A stretch of DNA of 48,307 nt from Bacteroidales bacterium (GTDB lineage: Bacteria > Bacteroidota > Bacteroidia > Bacteroidales > P3), in contig JAFSOU010000101.1 in assembly GCA_017443265.1 (NCBI GenBank), positions 1 through 48,307 of the forward strand, written 5' to 3'. The notes beneath the pieces are model-generated. The model was not told the DNA's origin. It saw only the letters and a list, made by a program, of their open reading frames with translations, and did no database searches. How positions within the stretch are numbered: the first letter of the stretch is position 1; every line of letters begins with the position of its first letter. Shown piece after piece: positions 35,970 through 45,265 of the stretch. Position numbers and translations under genes: made by a program.

Positions 35970-38732
35970 ATGAAAAAAACTTTCGCACTTTTTGCATTGT
36001 TATCCATCTGCCTGATTACTTGGGCACAAACCCCCGTTATTGTTACAAAACAAATTAAGACGATAAACGGGAAAAACTATTACGCACATGTGGTGGAAAA
36101 AGGCCAGACAGTGTTTTCAATAGCCCGCGCCTACGGCGTGAACTACCGCGAGGCTGTGCTTAAAAGCGACATCGACAAGATTGCCATAGGCGACACCGTG
36201 TTCCTGCCCACCAACGAGAAACCCGCCCCGGCACAATTCCATTATTATGTTGTAAAACAAGGAAATACACTATACAGCATTGCAAAAACATATCAGGTTG
36301 AAGTTGACGACATTCTGAAACTCAATCCCAAAATCGAAAACAACAACATAAAAGTTGGCGAAGTGATAAAAATCCCCATGGAGAGAACCAAAAAGGAAGA
36401 ATCGCAAAAACCCCAACCCACAACACCCCGCTCACAAAACATACTCGACAACTCACAACCACAACAGCAAAACCAATCCGCCAAACAAACCAACAACGAC
36501 ACCCAACTATCGGCAAAAGAAAAAAAAGAGTTAGAAAAACAGCAGAAAGAGGCCGAAGCCAAAGCCAAAAAAGAACAAGAACGCCTCGATAAAGAAGCCA
36601 AACAAAAAGAGGCCAAAGAGAAAAAAGAACTGGAAAAACAGCTGAAAGAAGCACAAGAAGCCGAAGCCAAAGCAAAGAAAGAGCGTGAAAAAATTCAAAA
36701 AGAACTAGAAGAGAAAGAAGCCAAAGAAAAAAAGGATTTGGAGAAACAACAAAAAGAAGCCGAAGCCAAGGAAAGAAAAGAACAAGAAAGAATACTGAAA
36801 GAGATTAGGGAGAAAGAGGCCAAAGAGAAAAAAGAATTAGAAAGACAACAAAAAGAGGCAGCCGAAAAAGAGGCTAAAGAAAGGAAAGCATTAGAAAAAC
36901 AACAAAAAGAGGCCGAAGCCAAAGCCAAAAAAGAACAGGAGCAATTAGCCAAACAGCAGAAAGAGGCTGCCGAAAAAGAAGCCAAAGCCAAAAAAGAACT
37001 GGAAAAACAACAGAAAGAGGCCGCCGAGAAAGAGGCCAAGGAAAAAAGAGCATTAGAAAAACAACAAAAAGAAGCCGAGACTAAAGCCAAAAAAGAACAA
37101 GAACGGCAACAAAAAGAAGCCGACGAAAAAGAACTCAACGAAAAAAAAGAACTTGAGCGACAGCTGAAAGAAGCAAAAGAAGCTGAAGCCAAAGCCATAA
37201 AAGAAAAAGAAAAACTGCAAAAAGAACTCGAAGAAAGAGATGCCAAGGAAAAAAAGGAACAAGAAAAACAACAAAAAGAGGCCGATAAAAAATCCAAAAG
37301 CAACCCTAAAGCCGAGTACCACAAAATAGACGACAGCGGCTCCGGCCCCAAGCACTACGACGAAGCCAACCAAACCGGCCGCAACACCATGCTGCAACCC
37401 GAACAAAAAAGCGAACCGGCACAAATAGCCCAAAACGACCCCAAGCCCACACAAACCACCGTGGCTGAAAAAAAACAGCCCCGCCAGCTAACCACCTACC
37501 AACCCCAGCCCGCTACCGAAAGTTCATCGGAGACTTTCCACGAACTGCCACTGCAAACAGCACCCAACATCGGAAACAGCGTGGCCTCGCCAAACCTCGT
37601 GATACGCAACCGCGTAAGCAACACCGAAATCCATATAACACTGATGATGCCATTGTATCTCAGCAACATAGACGAAATATCAACTTCAAAATTCGACATA
37701 GAACAGCGTAAAAAACGCAAATACAAATCCTTCGAGTTCATCCAGTTCTACGAAGGAGTGCTGCTTGGCATCGAATCGCTGAAAAACGAAGGCTGCAACG
37801 TAATACTCAACGTGGTGGATATACCCGGCGACCTCCCCGACAAAGTGGAACAGTCGTTCAGCACATACAACATCGCACAATCCGATCTTATCATAGCCCT
37901 GCTGGAAAAAAACGCCTTCGAAAAAGCCGCACAGCTAGCACAACAAAACAACGTATTCATTCTCAACCCATTCTCCTCGCGCCCCGAAATCCTCGACCAA
38001 AACCCCTACGTGGTGAAACTGGCCCCCTCCTATCAAGGCATAATAAGCTCCGTGCTGAGCATGGTAACAAAATCCTACTCATCGCCCAACCTTTTCATAG
38101 TACACTCCAACGGCAAACTCGAAAAACGTTTCCTCGACGAATTCCAACAACAACTTAAAAACCAGAACAAAATAAAATACACCATTTTCGACTGGAGCGC
38201 CAACGCCAAACTCGTGGGCATGCTCAAAAACAGCCCCGACGACAACATCGTGATAAACCTCTACGACCAAAACAAAGACAAAAACAAAACACAGTCGAGC
38301 CTAATACTCAACCGCCTGTTCTCGGTAAAAAAGAACACCCCAACGCTGATAACAATGCCCAACTGGGCTTCGAAATACGAGGACATCGACTACAACCAGC
38401 TGCAACGCCTCAACTACCACTTCCTCTCCAACTCCTACCTCGACTACAACAACCCAAAACACAAAGCCTTCATCGAACGTTTCAAAGAAAAATACAAAAC
38501 CGAGCCTATGGGCAACTACGCCGCCCTCGGCAACGACATCATCATACACTTCGTTTCGGGCATCAACTCCAAAGGCACCGAAAAATTCTGGCAAGACCCC
38601 AACACCGAACGCCGGCACAGCATGCTCTACTATTTCTACTTCAAACGCTCCGCCCCCGACAAAGGCTTCGAAAACCAAAACGCATATTTCTACCGTCTAA
38701 ACACCAAATACCAATTTGTCCCCGCAAACTAA
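35970..38732 (+). CDS. LysM, coiled-coil and periplasmic-binding-protein fusion
   Basis: A 920-residue exported protein with signal peptide MKKTFALFALLSICLITWAQ. Two LysM peptidoglycan-binding modules follow (about 31-77, VVEKGQTVFSIARAYG, and 90-137, VVKQGNTLYSIAKTYQ). A run of about 260 residues (183-443) built of K/E/A-rich heptads is a long TolA-like coiled coil. After a Q/P-rich linker comes a type 1 periplasmic-binding fold (about 540-905; FIQFYEGVLLGIESLKNEG, LIIALLEKNAFEKAAQ). The layout suggests a wall-anchored envelope sensor or spacer. Such LysM-binding-protein fusions are known in Bacteroidota; ligands are not. Confidence 0.88.
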   Translation: MKKTFALFALLSICLITWAQTPVIVTKQIKTINGKNYYAHVVEKGQTVFSIARAYGVNYREAVLKSDIDKIAIGDTVFLPTNEKPAPAQFHYYVVKQGNTLYSIAKTYQVEVDDILKLNPKIENNNIKVGEVIKIPMERTKKEESQKPQPTTPRSQNILDNSQPQQQNQSAKQTNNDTQLSAKEKKELEKQQKEAEAKAKKEQERLDKEAKQKEAKEKKELEKQLKEAQEAEAKAKKEREKIQKELEEKEAKEKKDLEKQQKEAEAKERKEQERILKEIREKEAKEKKELERQQKEAAEKEAKERKALEKQQKEAEAKAKKEQEQLAKQQKEAAEKEAKAKKELEKQQKEAAEKEAKEKRALEKQQKEAETKAKKEQERQQKEADEKELNEKKELERQLKEAKEAEAKAIKEKEKLQKELEERDAKEKKEQEKQQKEADKKSKSNPKAEYHKIDDSGSGPKHYDEANQTGRNTMLQPEQKSEPAQIAQNDPKPTQTTVAEKKQPRQLTTYQPQPATESSSETFHELPLQTAPNIGNSVASPNLVIRNRVSNTEIHITLMMPLYLSNIDEISTSKFDIEQRKKRKYKSFEFIQFYEGVLLGIESLKNEGCNVILNVVDIPGDLPDKVEQSFSTYNIAQSDLIIALLEKNAFEKAAQLAQQNNVFILNPFSSRPEILDQNPYVVKLAPSYQGIISSVLSMVTKSYSSPNLFIVHSNGKLEKRFLDEFQQQLKNQNKIKYTIFDWSANAKLVGMLKNSPDDNIVINLYDQNKDKNKTQSSLILNRLFSVKKNTPTLITMPNWASKYEDIDYNQLQRLNYHFLSNSYLDYNNPKHKAFIERFKEKYKTEPMGNYAALGNDIIIHFVSGINSKGTEKFWQDPNTERRHSMLYYFYFKRSAPDKGFENQNAYFYRLNTKYQFVPAN
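36519..37300 (+). repeat. Internal DNA repeat encoding the K/E-rich coiled coil
   Basis: Many imperfect units such as AAACAACAAAAAGAGGCC and GAAAAAAAAGAACTGGAA encode EKQQKEAxAKxKKE-type heptads. The stretch is purine-biased and should be prone to length change by slippage. Confidence 0.8.
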
Positions 38733-38810
38733 AAAAACAAAACACAAAATAGCAACTCACTAAAAATCAAACTATAACACTTTTTTATTACATTTTTCAA
38801 AAAAAAATAG

Positions 38811-38818
38811 TATCTTTG
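38811..38818 (+). promoter_or_regulatory. Promoter -7 box of lpxC-fabZ
   Basis: TATCTTTG followed by C, 10 bases before the ATG at 38829, so the leader is very short. No TTTG at -33. Confidence 0.55.
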
Positions 38819-38828
38819 CACTTTGCTT

Positions 38829-40217
38829 ATGGATTATCAAACAACAATAAAAAAAGAAATAAAGAAAACCGGCAAGGGCCTGCACACAGGTAAAACCGTA
38901 AGTGCAACCATAAAACCCAACGACGCTTGCAACGGAATCATTTTCAAGCGTATCGATTTAGACCAACCGGTTTCAATACCAGCCTCCGTCGATTACGTTT
39001 GCGACACCTCGCGCTGCACCACCCTCGGCAAAGGCGACGTGAAAATAGCCACCGTGGAGCATCTGCTCTCGGCACTGAAAGGAATGCGCGTGGACAACGC
39101 CATCATCGAAGTGGACGGCGGCGAAATACCCATCCTCGACGGCAGCGCCAAAATATGGGTCGACGAAATAAAAAAAGCCGGCATAGTGGAACTGCCCAAA
39201 GAACGCACCTACACATTTATTCCCGAAAACATCGGCTACAACAACAACGAAGAGGGCGTGGAAATGATAGTGGTGCCCTCCGACGACTTTAAAGTAACCG
39301 TGGTTATCGACTACAAAACACAAGTGCTCGGCGAACAGATAGCACAATACACCGAACACTCCGACTACGCAGCCGAGATAGCTCCCTGCCGCACCTTCGT
39401 ATTCATCGACGAACTCGAATTCCTGCTCGCCAACAACCTTATCAAAGGCGGCGACATGGACAACGCTCTAGTCTTTGTCAACAAACAACTCTCCGCCGAA
39501 CAACTACAGCACCTCGCCGAACTGTTCAACAAAGACATCAGCAAGATACAGGTGAAACAAGGCATACTCAACAACGTAAAAAAACACTTCGACAACGAGC
39601 CTGCACGCCACAAACTCCTCGACTTCCTCGGCGATGTGTCGCTTATCGGACACAACCTCAAAGGGCATTTCATGATAAAATGCCCCGGACACACCTCCAA
39701 CGTGGCCTTTGCCAAAGCCATCAAAAAACACCTCGACAAATTGGCCAAAACCCCCAAACAATACGACCTCAACAAAGAACCGGTGTACGACATACTCGGT
39801 ATTAAAAAGCTGCTCCCCCACCGCTACCCCTTCCTGCTCATCGACAAAATCATCGAGATAGGCGATGACTACGTGGTTGGTGTTAAAAACGTAACCACCA
39901 ACGAACCTTTCTTCCAAGGCCATTTCCCCAACCAGCCCGTAATGCCCGGCGTGTTGCAGATAGAAGCCATGGCACAAGTCGGCGGAGTGCTGGTGCTAAA
40001 AGGCGTACCCGACCCCGAAAACTACTCCACTTTCTTCCTCACCATCGACAACGTGAAATTCCGCAAACTCGTTGTTCCTGGCGACACCCTTGTGCTCGAA
40101 CTCAAACTCACCGAACCCATGCGCCGCGGCATCATCAAAATGCAAGGAAAAGCATACGTGGGACAAACACTCGTTTGCGAAGCATTGCTTATGGCACAAG
40201 TTTCTAAAAGACAATAA
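38829..40217 (+). CDS. lpxC/fabZ: Bifunctional UDP-3-O-acyl-GlcNAc deacetylase / 3-hydroxyacyl-ACP dehydratase
   Basis: A natural fusion typical of Bacteroidota. The N-terminal LpxC (about 1-305) commits UDP-GlcNAc to lipid A; zinc ligands are H78 (VEHLLSAL), H261 and D265 ([10 protein letters not shown]). The C-terminal FabZ (about 315-462) dehydrates 3-hydroxyacyl-ACP; the catalytic histidine is in [12 protein letters not shown] and the glutamate in [12 protein letters not shown], after [11 protein letters not shown]. The 462-residue length fits. The ATG at 38829 is chosen over a TTG two codons earlier. LpxA begins 25 bases downstream, so the lipid A genes form an operon. Confidence 0.97.
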   Translation: MDYQTTIKKEIKKTGKGLHTGKTVSATIKPNDACNGIIFKRIDLDQPVSIPASVDYVCDTSRCTTLGKGDVKIATVEHLLSALKGMRVDNAIIEVDGGEIPILDGSAKIWVDEIKKAGIVELPKERTYTFIPENIGYNNNEEGVEMIVVPSDDFKVTVVIDYKTQVLGEQIAQYTEHSDYAAEIAPCRTFVFIDELEFLLANNLIKGGDMDNALVFVNKQLSAEQLQHLAELFNKDISKIQVKQGILNNVKKHFDNEPARHKLLDFLGDVSLIGHNLKGHFMIKCPGHTSNVAFAKAIKKHLDKLAKTPKQYDLNKEPVYDILGIKKLLPHRYPFLLIDKIIEIGDDYVVGVKNVTTNEPFFQGHFPNQPVMPGVLQIEAMAQVGGVLVLKGVPDPENYSTFFLTIDNVKFRKLVVPGDTLVLELKLTEPMRRGIIKMQGKAYVGQTLVCEALLMAQVSKRQ

Positions 40218-40241
40218 CGGATATAAACAACATAAACCGTA

Positions 40242-41027
40242 ATGCAAACAAATTTGCGCGACATCAGCCCAGAAGCCAAGATAGGCAAAAATGTGGAAAT
40301 ATCCAATTTCACCACCATCTGCGAAAACGTGGAAATAGGCGACAACACTTGGATAGGTCCATACGTCACCATTTTTCCAGGCGCACGCATCGGCAAAAAC
40401 TGCAAAATATTCCCCGGAGCAGTGATAGCCGCCGTACCGCAGGATCTTAAATTCGAAGGCGAAGACACCCTCGCCATCATCGGCGACAACAACATAATAC
40501 GCGAATACGTAACCATCAACCGCGGCACCAAAGCCTCTGGTGTTACCCGCGTGGGCAACAACAACCTCATTATGGCTTACGTGCACATAGCACACGACTG
40601 CGTGGTGGGCAACAACTGCATTCTAGCCAACAACACCACCCTCGCCGGACATATCACCATGGGCGACTACGCCATAATGGGCGGAAAAACAGCCATACTG
40701 CAGTTCGTCCACATCGGCGCCCATGTAATCACCGCCGGCGGCTCGCTGGTCGACAAGGACATACCTCCTTTCGTGAAAGCCGCACGCTACCCAATCTCTT
40801 ACGCAGGCATCAACTCCATAGGACTAAACCGCCGAGGCTTCTCGCAAGAATCCATCAACATCATACAGGACATCTACCGATACATCTTCCAAAAAGGACT
40901 GACGGTATCACACGCCAAAGAGATAGTGGCCGAAATGTACGGCAACACCCCCGAAGGCAAAGAGGTTATCGATTTCATCAACAACGCACAAGTGGGACTG
41001 ATGAAAGGCTTCAACCCCGACAAATAA
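40242..41027 (+). CDS. lpxA: UDP-N-acetylglucosamine O-acyltransferase
   Basis: LpxA adds the 3-hydroxyacyl chain to UDP-GlcNAc, the first step of lipid A synthesis. The 261-residue protein is a left-handed beta helix of hexapeptide repeats (IGKNVEISNFTTI, IGDNTWIGPYVTI, VGNNCILANNTTLAGH). The catalytic histidine lies in MAYVHIAHDC, and the C-terminal helical domain contains NSIGLNRRGFS. It has normal length and is co-transcribed with lpxC-fabZ, whose LpxC half acts on its product. Confidence 0.97.
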   Translation: MQTNLRDISPEAKIGKNVEISNFTTICENVEIGDNTWIGPYVTIFPGARIGKNCKIFPGAVIAAVPQDLKFEGEDTLAIIGDNNIIREYVTINRGTKASGVTRVGNNNLIMAYVHIAHDCVVGNNCILANNTTLAGHITMGDYAIMGGKTAILQFVHIGAHVITAGGSLVDKDIPPFVKAARYPISYAGINSIGLNRRGFSQESINIIQDIYRYIFQKGLTVSHAKEIVAEMYGNTPEGKEVIDFINNAQVGLMKGFNPDK

Positions 41028-41090
41028 AAAAAAAACACACCACAACAAACGATTTTCGGCAATTGCCCGTTATTGTATAAAAACTGGAGC

Positions 41091-41684
41091 ATGAAAAAAC
41101 TGAAAATCATAACAGCAATAGCCACGCTTTTCTTGGCCTTCACAAGCAGCAAGATGCTTGCGCAGGACACAATCATCTGTTTCGGCACCATCATCGACGG
41201 CGACACCATTCCCGCCGTGCAACTGCGCGAAATAACGGTGCGGCACTACTCATGGATGCTCTCGCCCTCCGAAATAAAGAGAAACAAAAAACTAATACGC
41301 AACGTAAAAATCACCCTCCCCTACGCCAAAACCGCTAAACGCAAACTCGACTCCTACGAACGACAGATGGCCGGCCTGCCCGAAAACGAACGAAAAGCGA
41401 TGATGAAAAAAGCCGAAAAAGAGATAGAAGCCGAATTCGGAGCCGAACTCAAAAAACTCACCTTCTCGCAAGGACACGTGCTCATAAAACTGGTAGACCG
41501 CGAGACCGGCAGCACTTCCTATGAACTTGTGCGCGAACTTCGAGGCAAATTCCGTGCCTTTTTCTACCAAACTTTCGCCAAAATTTTCGGCTACAACCTG
41601 AAAGAAAAATTCGACCCCAAGCATAACTCCAAGGACCGAATGATAGACCGCATAGCCACTGCCGTGGAACAGGGCAAACTATAA
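41091..41684 (+). CDS. DUF4294 domain exported protein
   Basis: A 197-residue protein with signal peptide MKKLKIITAIATLFLAFTSSKMLAQ. The domain opens DTIPAVQLREITVR and contains NVKITLPYAKTAKRKLD, FSQGHVLIKLVDRETGSTSYELV and FKAFF-type aromatic blocks, which are the DUF4294 pattern. It is Bacteroidota-specific and of unknown role, probably periplasmic. The ATG at 41091 is used because the upstream TTG frame lacks a signal. It lies 63 bases after lpxA and 7 before an NlpC/P60 peptidase gene, so an envelope role is likely. Confidence 0.85.
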   Translation: MKKLKIITAIATLFLAFTSSKMLAQDTIICFGTIIDGDTIPAVQLREITVRHYSWMLSPSEIKRNKKLIRNVKITLPYAKTAKRKLDSYERQMAGLPENERKAMMKKAEKEIEAEFGAELKKLTFSQGHVLIKLVDRETGSTSYELVRELRGKFRAFFYQTFAKIFGYNLKEKFDPKHNSKDRMIDRIATAVEQGKL

Positions 41685-41691
41685 CCGCTGT

Positions 41692-42444
41692 ATGGAACAA
41701 TACGGAATATGCCACCTGCCGCTCGCTCCCCTGCGCAGTCATCCCGACGACGCCTCCGAAATGGTGTCGCAAATCCTCTTCGGACAAACCCTCCTTATCC
41801 TCGACAACACCAATCCCAAATGGACACTCATACAAGTGTGCGACGACGGCTATAAGGCATACATCGGAAACAAACAATACCAACCCATTTCGAACGACGA
41901 GTTTGAACGCCTAAACCAGCACCTACAAACGGTGAACCGGCACGGGGTGCGCATCACCCTAACGGACAAAGACATAACCTTCGAGATACCCCTCGGAAGC
42001 ATACTGCCAAACGAAGAATCTTTCCGTTTCGGCAATTACGAGTACCGCCACAATTTTGTACCACAGAAAGAAACACTTCTCGACACCGCCCGTTCTTTCC
42101 TCAACGCCCCCTACCTTTGGGGAGGCAAGTCCATCTTTGGCATCGACTGCTCTGGGTTCACCCAGACGGTGTTTTCGGCTCACGGCATACAGCTCCTACG
42201 CGACGCCTCGCAGCAGGCCACCCAAGGCCAAACCGTTCCCAACCTCGGTCAAGCACGCCCCGCCGACCTTGCCTTTTTCGACAACGACAAAGGCCGTATC
42301 ATCCACGTGGGAATACTAACGGGCGACGGCCATATAATCCACGCTTCGGGCTGCGTGCGCATCGACAAAATCGATGAAAAAGGCATTTTCAACGAAGAGA
42401 CAGGGCAGTACACCCACCACCTTGCCGCAATAAGGCGGTTTTAG
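41692..42444 (+). CDS. NlpC/P60 family cysteine peptidase (C40) with SH3-like domains
   Basis: A 250-residue protein. The N-terminal half (about 1-115) is SH3-like (GQTLLILDNTNPKWTLIQVCDDGYKAYIG region). The NlpC/P60 domain (about 120-250) has catalytic cysteine in GIDCSGF (about 153), the histidine in IIHVGIL (about 205) and a third polar residue in HIIHASG. Relatives cleave the L-Ala-D-Glu or D-Glu-diaminopimelate bond in cell-wall stem peptides. There is no clear signal peptide, so it may act in the cytoplasm on recycled peptides. It starts 7 bases after the DUF4294 gene. Confidence 0.92.
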   Translation: MEQYGICHLPLAPLRSHPDDASEMVSQILFGQTLLILDNTNPKWTLIQVCDDGYKAYIGNKQYQPISNDEFERLNQHLQTVNRHGVRITLTDKDITFEIPLGSILPNEESFRFGNYEYRHNFVPQKETLLDTARSFLNAPYLWGGKSIFGIDCSGFTQTVFSAHGIQLLRDASQQATQGQTVPNLGQARPADLAFFDNDKGRIIHVGILTGDGHIIHASGCVRIDKIDEKGIFNEETGQYTHHLAAIRRF

Positions 42445-42485
42445 AAACAGGCCTGGAACTTTAACAATGATAAGTCGCAGCCGGA

Positions 42486-45029
42486 CTATCTTCTTTTCTT
42501 CTTCTCCAAAAATCTAACAAGATTGTCCACAGGTTTCATATCTGTGCCCAAAAGATTGAATATCTCCTTAGAGCTGTGGCACCGGCCTTCGATATTGTAC
42601 TCAATAAAATAGGTATTATCTTCGGCATCCTTTACTTTGTATCTGCAAGTCAAAGTGTCAATTACTTTTACCATGCCCAATATGGTGTCGAAGTCGGCTT
42701 TGGTTATTGCAATTTTCTGTGTTTCAACGCCGCTGTCGGGGCTTTGTTCAAAAATAACCGACCAATGAAATTCCGGCAATTTCCAGCTTCCGTTCATACT
42801 CTTGATGTAAAGTGTGTCGTTGGCAATCCGGAAAACTTCGACACTGTTGGGTTTCTCTATTGTCAGACGTGCGGCATTGCCATCCAACAAAGCGGGTTCC
42901 TGCATTGGGACGAAAATCTGGCGGTTGCGGTCGTAGGCTTTCCACACCTCACTGTAAGGGGTAAGATAATCCTGAGCTCCATAATAAAGGTGGTATTCTT
43001 CCCGCAACTCATCCGGCATAAGCACCTGTAACAAGCTGTCCATAACCGGCTTTTTGACAGCATTTTCATTCTTCAGATGCCGCCGCCAACACCAGTTGGC
43101 GAGGTGCTTGACGGGGTAATAGAGATAAGCCGCCAATGTGTCGTGACTGTAAGCTCTAATCAAATCATAGTACGCCAGGGAGTCGGCATCGGGAAAAGTC
43201 TGCCAAAGCGGCATTGATTTCAAAAGGGCATCGTAGTAGTACAACGTTGCAAGTTGTTCCCCCATCCAAATCGCTGAATATGTCCTATATCCGACATCGT
43301 AACGCAGAACGCTGTCTTTCTCGGCACGCGAACGGAAGGGCTCGCGGCTGTAGTCGCGGTGCATCTTGATGAAATCTTCATCAAAATGTTTGGGGTTTAT
43401 AATTCTTGAGTGGTACCATCCTCCGGGGTATTTCTTCAGTGCCACAAGATAGAAATGGCTGGCAGCGGGCACGTTGCGGTAAACCACCTTGCTGTTCCTT
43501 GGATTTACTTCGCTCAGTATGGCGGTGTCCACACCATCCACATAGAGTGCCACCTTGCCGGTGATAGGATTGCAGTCGTCGCTATATAATTTAAGTCGAA
43601 GAGTGGTGCGCTCGTGCTGCAGCCATATTGTGTCGAGCGCCAAATTACCGGTAACATTGACCTTCTTCTCATACGATTTATAGCCAGGACACTCCACACG
43701 GACCTTGTATTCGCCCTGGGTAAGATAAAATTTGGCGGATTCCAAATAAGAGGGAGTACCAGATATACGACGGTAATTATGACCTGTAACTATGATTCTG
43801 CCACCATCAACTTCTGTGCTGTCGATGGCATCATAAACAGGAATGGACAGCTCGCATATATGCCGTTCATATAAGGTGTCGAAAAACCTGTAAATCGGTG
43901 CGGTATAGGGACTGTCTTGGGGAATGTCGCTCTCGTGGATGTGGTAACCATTCTCGTCGGTATATTCAAAATCAATAGTTCGTGCATCAATAACGTAACT
44001 GACATTAAGCACACGCCGGTTGCCTGCCATGCGTAGGGTGTCCATACAACGGGCAAAGGTTTCGAGTTCGTCCTCGGTGAGTTCGGCATCCCAACGCTCA
44101 TAGGCATTTTTACCAATCGGATGCGCCGAAGAACAGTAATAGAAACGTCCGTCTTCGATACGATAAGCGGTGGGATAGCCCAAGCCCCCATATATTAACA
44201 TACGCACCGCCGGCTTTGTGCTGGGCGGATACACTAAACTCCGCTCTCCCTGCGGTGCGAATTCTCTTCTGAGAATATCCGAATGGAAACGGGCATCTCT
44301 AATGATACAGCTGTAGCAGGTGTTTGTGTCCTCAATCCATCCCTCTTTGATTTCGGGCATCAGACAGAAAAAGCTGCCGTCGGGATTGCTGTACCTGCGG
44401 GGCTCGCGCACACGGCGGTCGTGCCTCAGGCCAAGACGGTGCTCAAGGTGGCAGATGGCGTAATATAGATAGTCACACTTACGTGTGTCCTTGAAATAGC
44501 AGTATTTTATATGTTTCAACATTTCGTCGAGACTGAAGGTGCGCCAACGCGGCAACGGATAATAAAGGTCTTCCAAACAAAGGTTGGCCAACGATACATA
44601 TTTCCTATTCCATCTGGTGGAGTCCCAACCGTTGGGGTCGGCCATAAGCTTGGCCTCGTAGGCTCTTAAAACACTGTCTTTCTCGCGACGCGAAACATAC
44701 ATATCACCACCATAGCCATGCTCCACCTTTATTTCTAATGTTGTGTCGCTTTGCAGGTCTAATTGTATGCTCTTATATAGCCACATGCTAAAAACAAAAC
44801 GCCCACGAGGAAGTGAGAGTTTAATGTGCCCAGTAGTATCGCCCTCGGCAAAAAAAGAGCTGTCGTTATTGTCGCAAAATATTCTTCCCCAACATAAAGG
44901 CTCTGGATTGCCATTATAAGTAATCAGCATATCCACATTCACCCGCTGTGCATAAACTCCAAAGGCAAAAAAAGTAATAACAATAACGCTAAAAAGATAT
45001 TTAATTATTTGATTATCAGTATTTTTCAT
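42486..45029 (-). CDS. Large exported protein with an internal duplication, function unknown
   Basis: An 847-residue protein with a signal peptide (MKNTDNQIIKYLFSVIVITF to YAQ, about 27). It seems to be two related modules, about 28-420 and 425-847. Each has a beta-sandwich like a PEGA/carboxypeptidase-regulatory domain (for example EGDTTGHIKLSLPRGRF; GEYKVRVECPGYKSYEKKV), then EKDSVLR and a helical part. The shared pattern is P-W-TF-x(12-18)-Y...YLYY...HL (PRWRTFSLDEM, PLWQTFPDADS). A domain with a GRFYYCS / DTLYIKS strand closes each module. The start at 45029 follows a perfect promoter; the longer frame lacks a signal. No enzyme motif is seen. Convergent with the NlpC/P60 gene. Confidence 0.8.
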   Translation of the reverse strand: MKNTDNQIIKYLFSVIVITFFAFGVYAQRVNVDMLITYNGNPEPLCWGRIFCDNNDSSFFAEGDTTGHIKLSLPRGRFVFSMWLYKSIQLDLQSDTTLEIKVEHGYGGDMYVSRREKDSVLRAYEAKLMADPNGWDSTRWNRKYVSLANLCLEDLYYPLPRWRTFSLDEMLKHIKYCYFKDTRKCDYLYYAICHLEHRLGLRHDRRVREPRRYSNPDGSFFCLMPEIKEGWIEDTNTCYSCIIRDARFHSDILRREFAPQGERSLVYPPSTKPAVRMLIYGGLGYPTAYRIEDGRFYYCSSAHPIGKNAYERWDAELTEDELETFARCMDTLRMAGNRRVLNVSYVIDARTIDFEYTDENGYHIHESDIPQDSPYTAPIYRFFDTLYERHICELSIPVYDAIDSTEVDGGRIIVTGHNYRRISGTPSYLESAKFYLTQGEYKVRVECPGYKSYEKKVNVTGNLALDTIWLQHERTTLRLKLYSDDCNPITGKVALYVDGVDTAILSEVNPRNSKVVYRNVPAASHFYLVALKKYPGGWYHSRIINPKHFDEDFIKMHRDYSREPFRSRAEKDSVLRYDVGYRTYSAIWMGEQLATLYYYDALLKSMPLWQTFPDADSLAYYDLIRAYSHDTLAAYLYYPVKHLANWCWRRHLKNENAVKKPVMDSLLQVLMPDELREEYHLYYGAQDYLTPYSEVWKAYDRNRQIFVPMQEPALLDGNAARLTIEKPNSVEVFRIANDTLYIKSMNGSWKLPEFHWSVIFEQSPDSGVETQKIAITKADFDTILGMVKVIDTLTCRYKVKDAEDNTYFIEYNIEGRCHSSKEIFNLLGTDMKPVDNLVRFLEKKKRR

Positions 45030-45054
45030 AAAAAAAACAATCGTAATACAATCA

Positions 45055-45085
45055 CAAATATACGCAAAAAAATTTGAATTCCAAA
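45055..45085 (-). promoter_or_regulatory. Promoter of the large exported protein gene
   Basis: Minus-strand TTTG (45082-45085), exactly 19 bases, TATATTTG (45055-45062); ATG 26 bases downstream. Confidence 0.78.
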
Positions 45086-45206
45086 CAATCATAAAAAAGT
45101 ATCTCCTTGCACCTCCGAAATATATTTTTTTGTCAAAATCACCGCAATTTGTTAAAATTTTATTTCGCTGAAAAATAGCAATTTGTCACAATAATTGAAA
45201 AAAAAT

Positions 45207-45237
45207 TTTGTCAATCCAAAAAATAATCATAACTTTG
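45207..45237 (+). promoter_or_regulatory. Promoter of the DUF1846 gene
   Basis: TTTG (45207-45210), exactly 19 bases, TAACTTTG (45230-45237); ATG 29 bases downstream. It lies about 120 bases from the divergent promoter at 45085. Confidence 0.82.
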
Positions 45238-45265
45238 TATTCCGTATTTCTAAAACTTAACAGTT

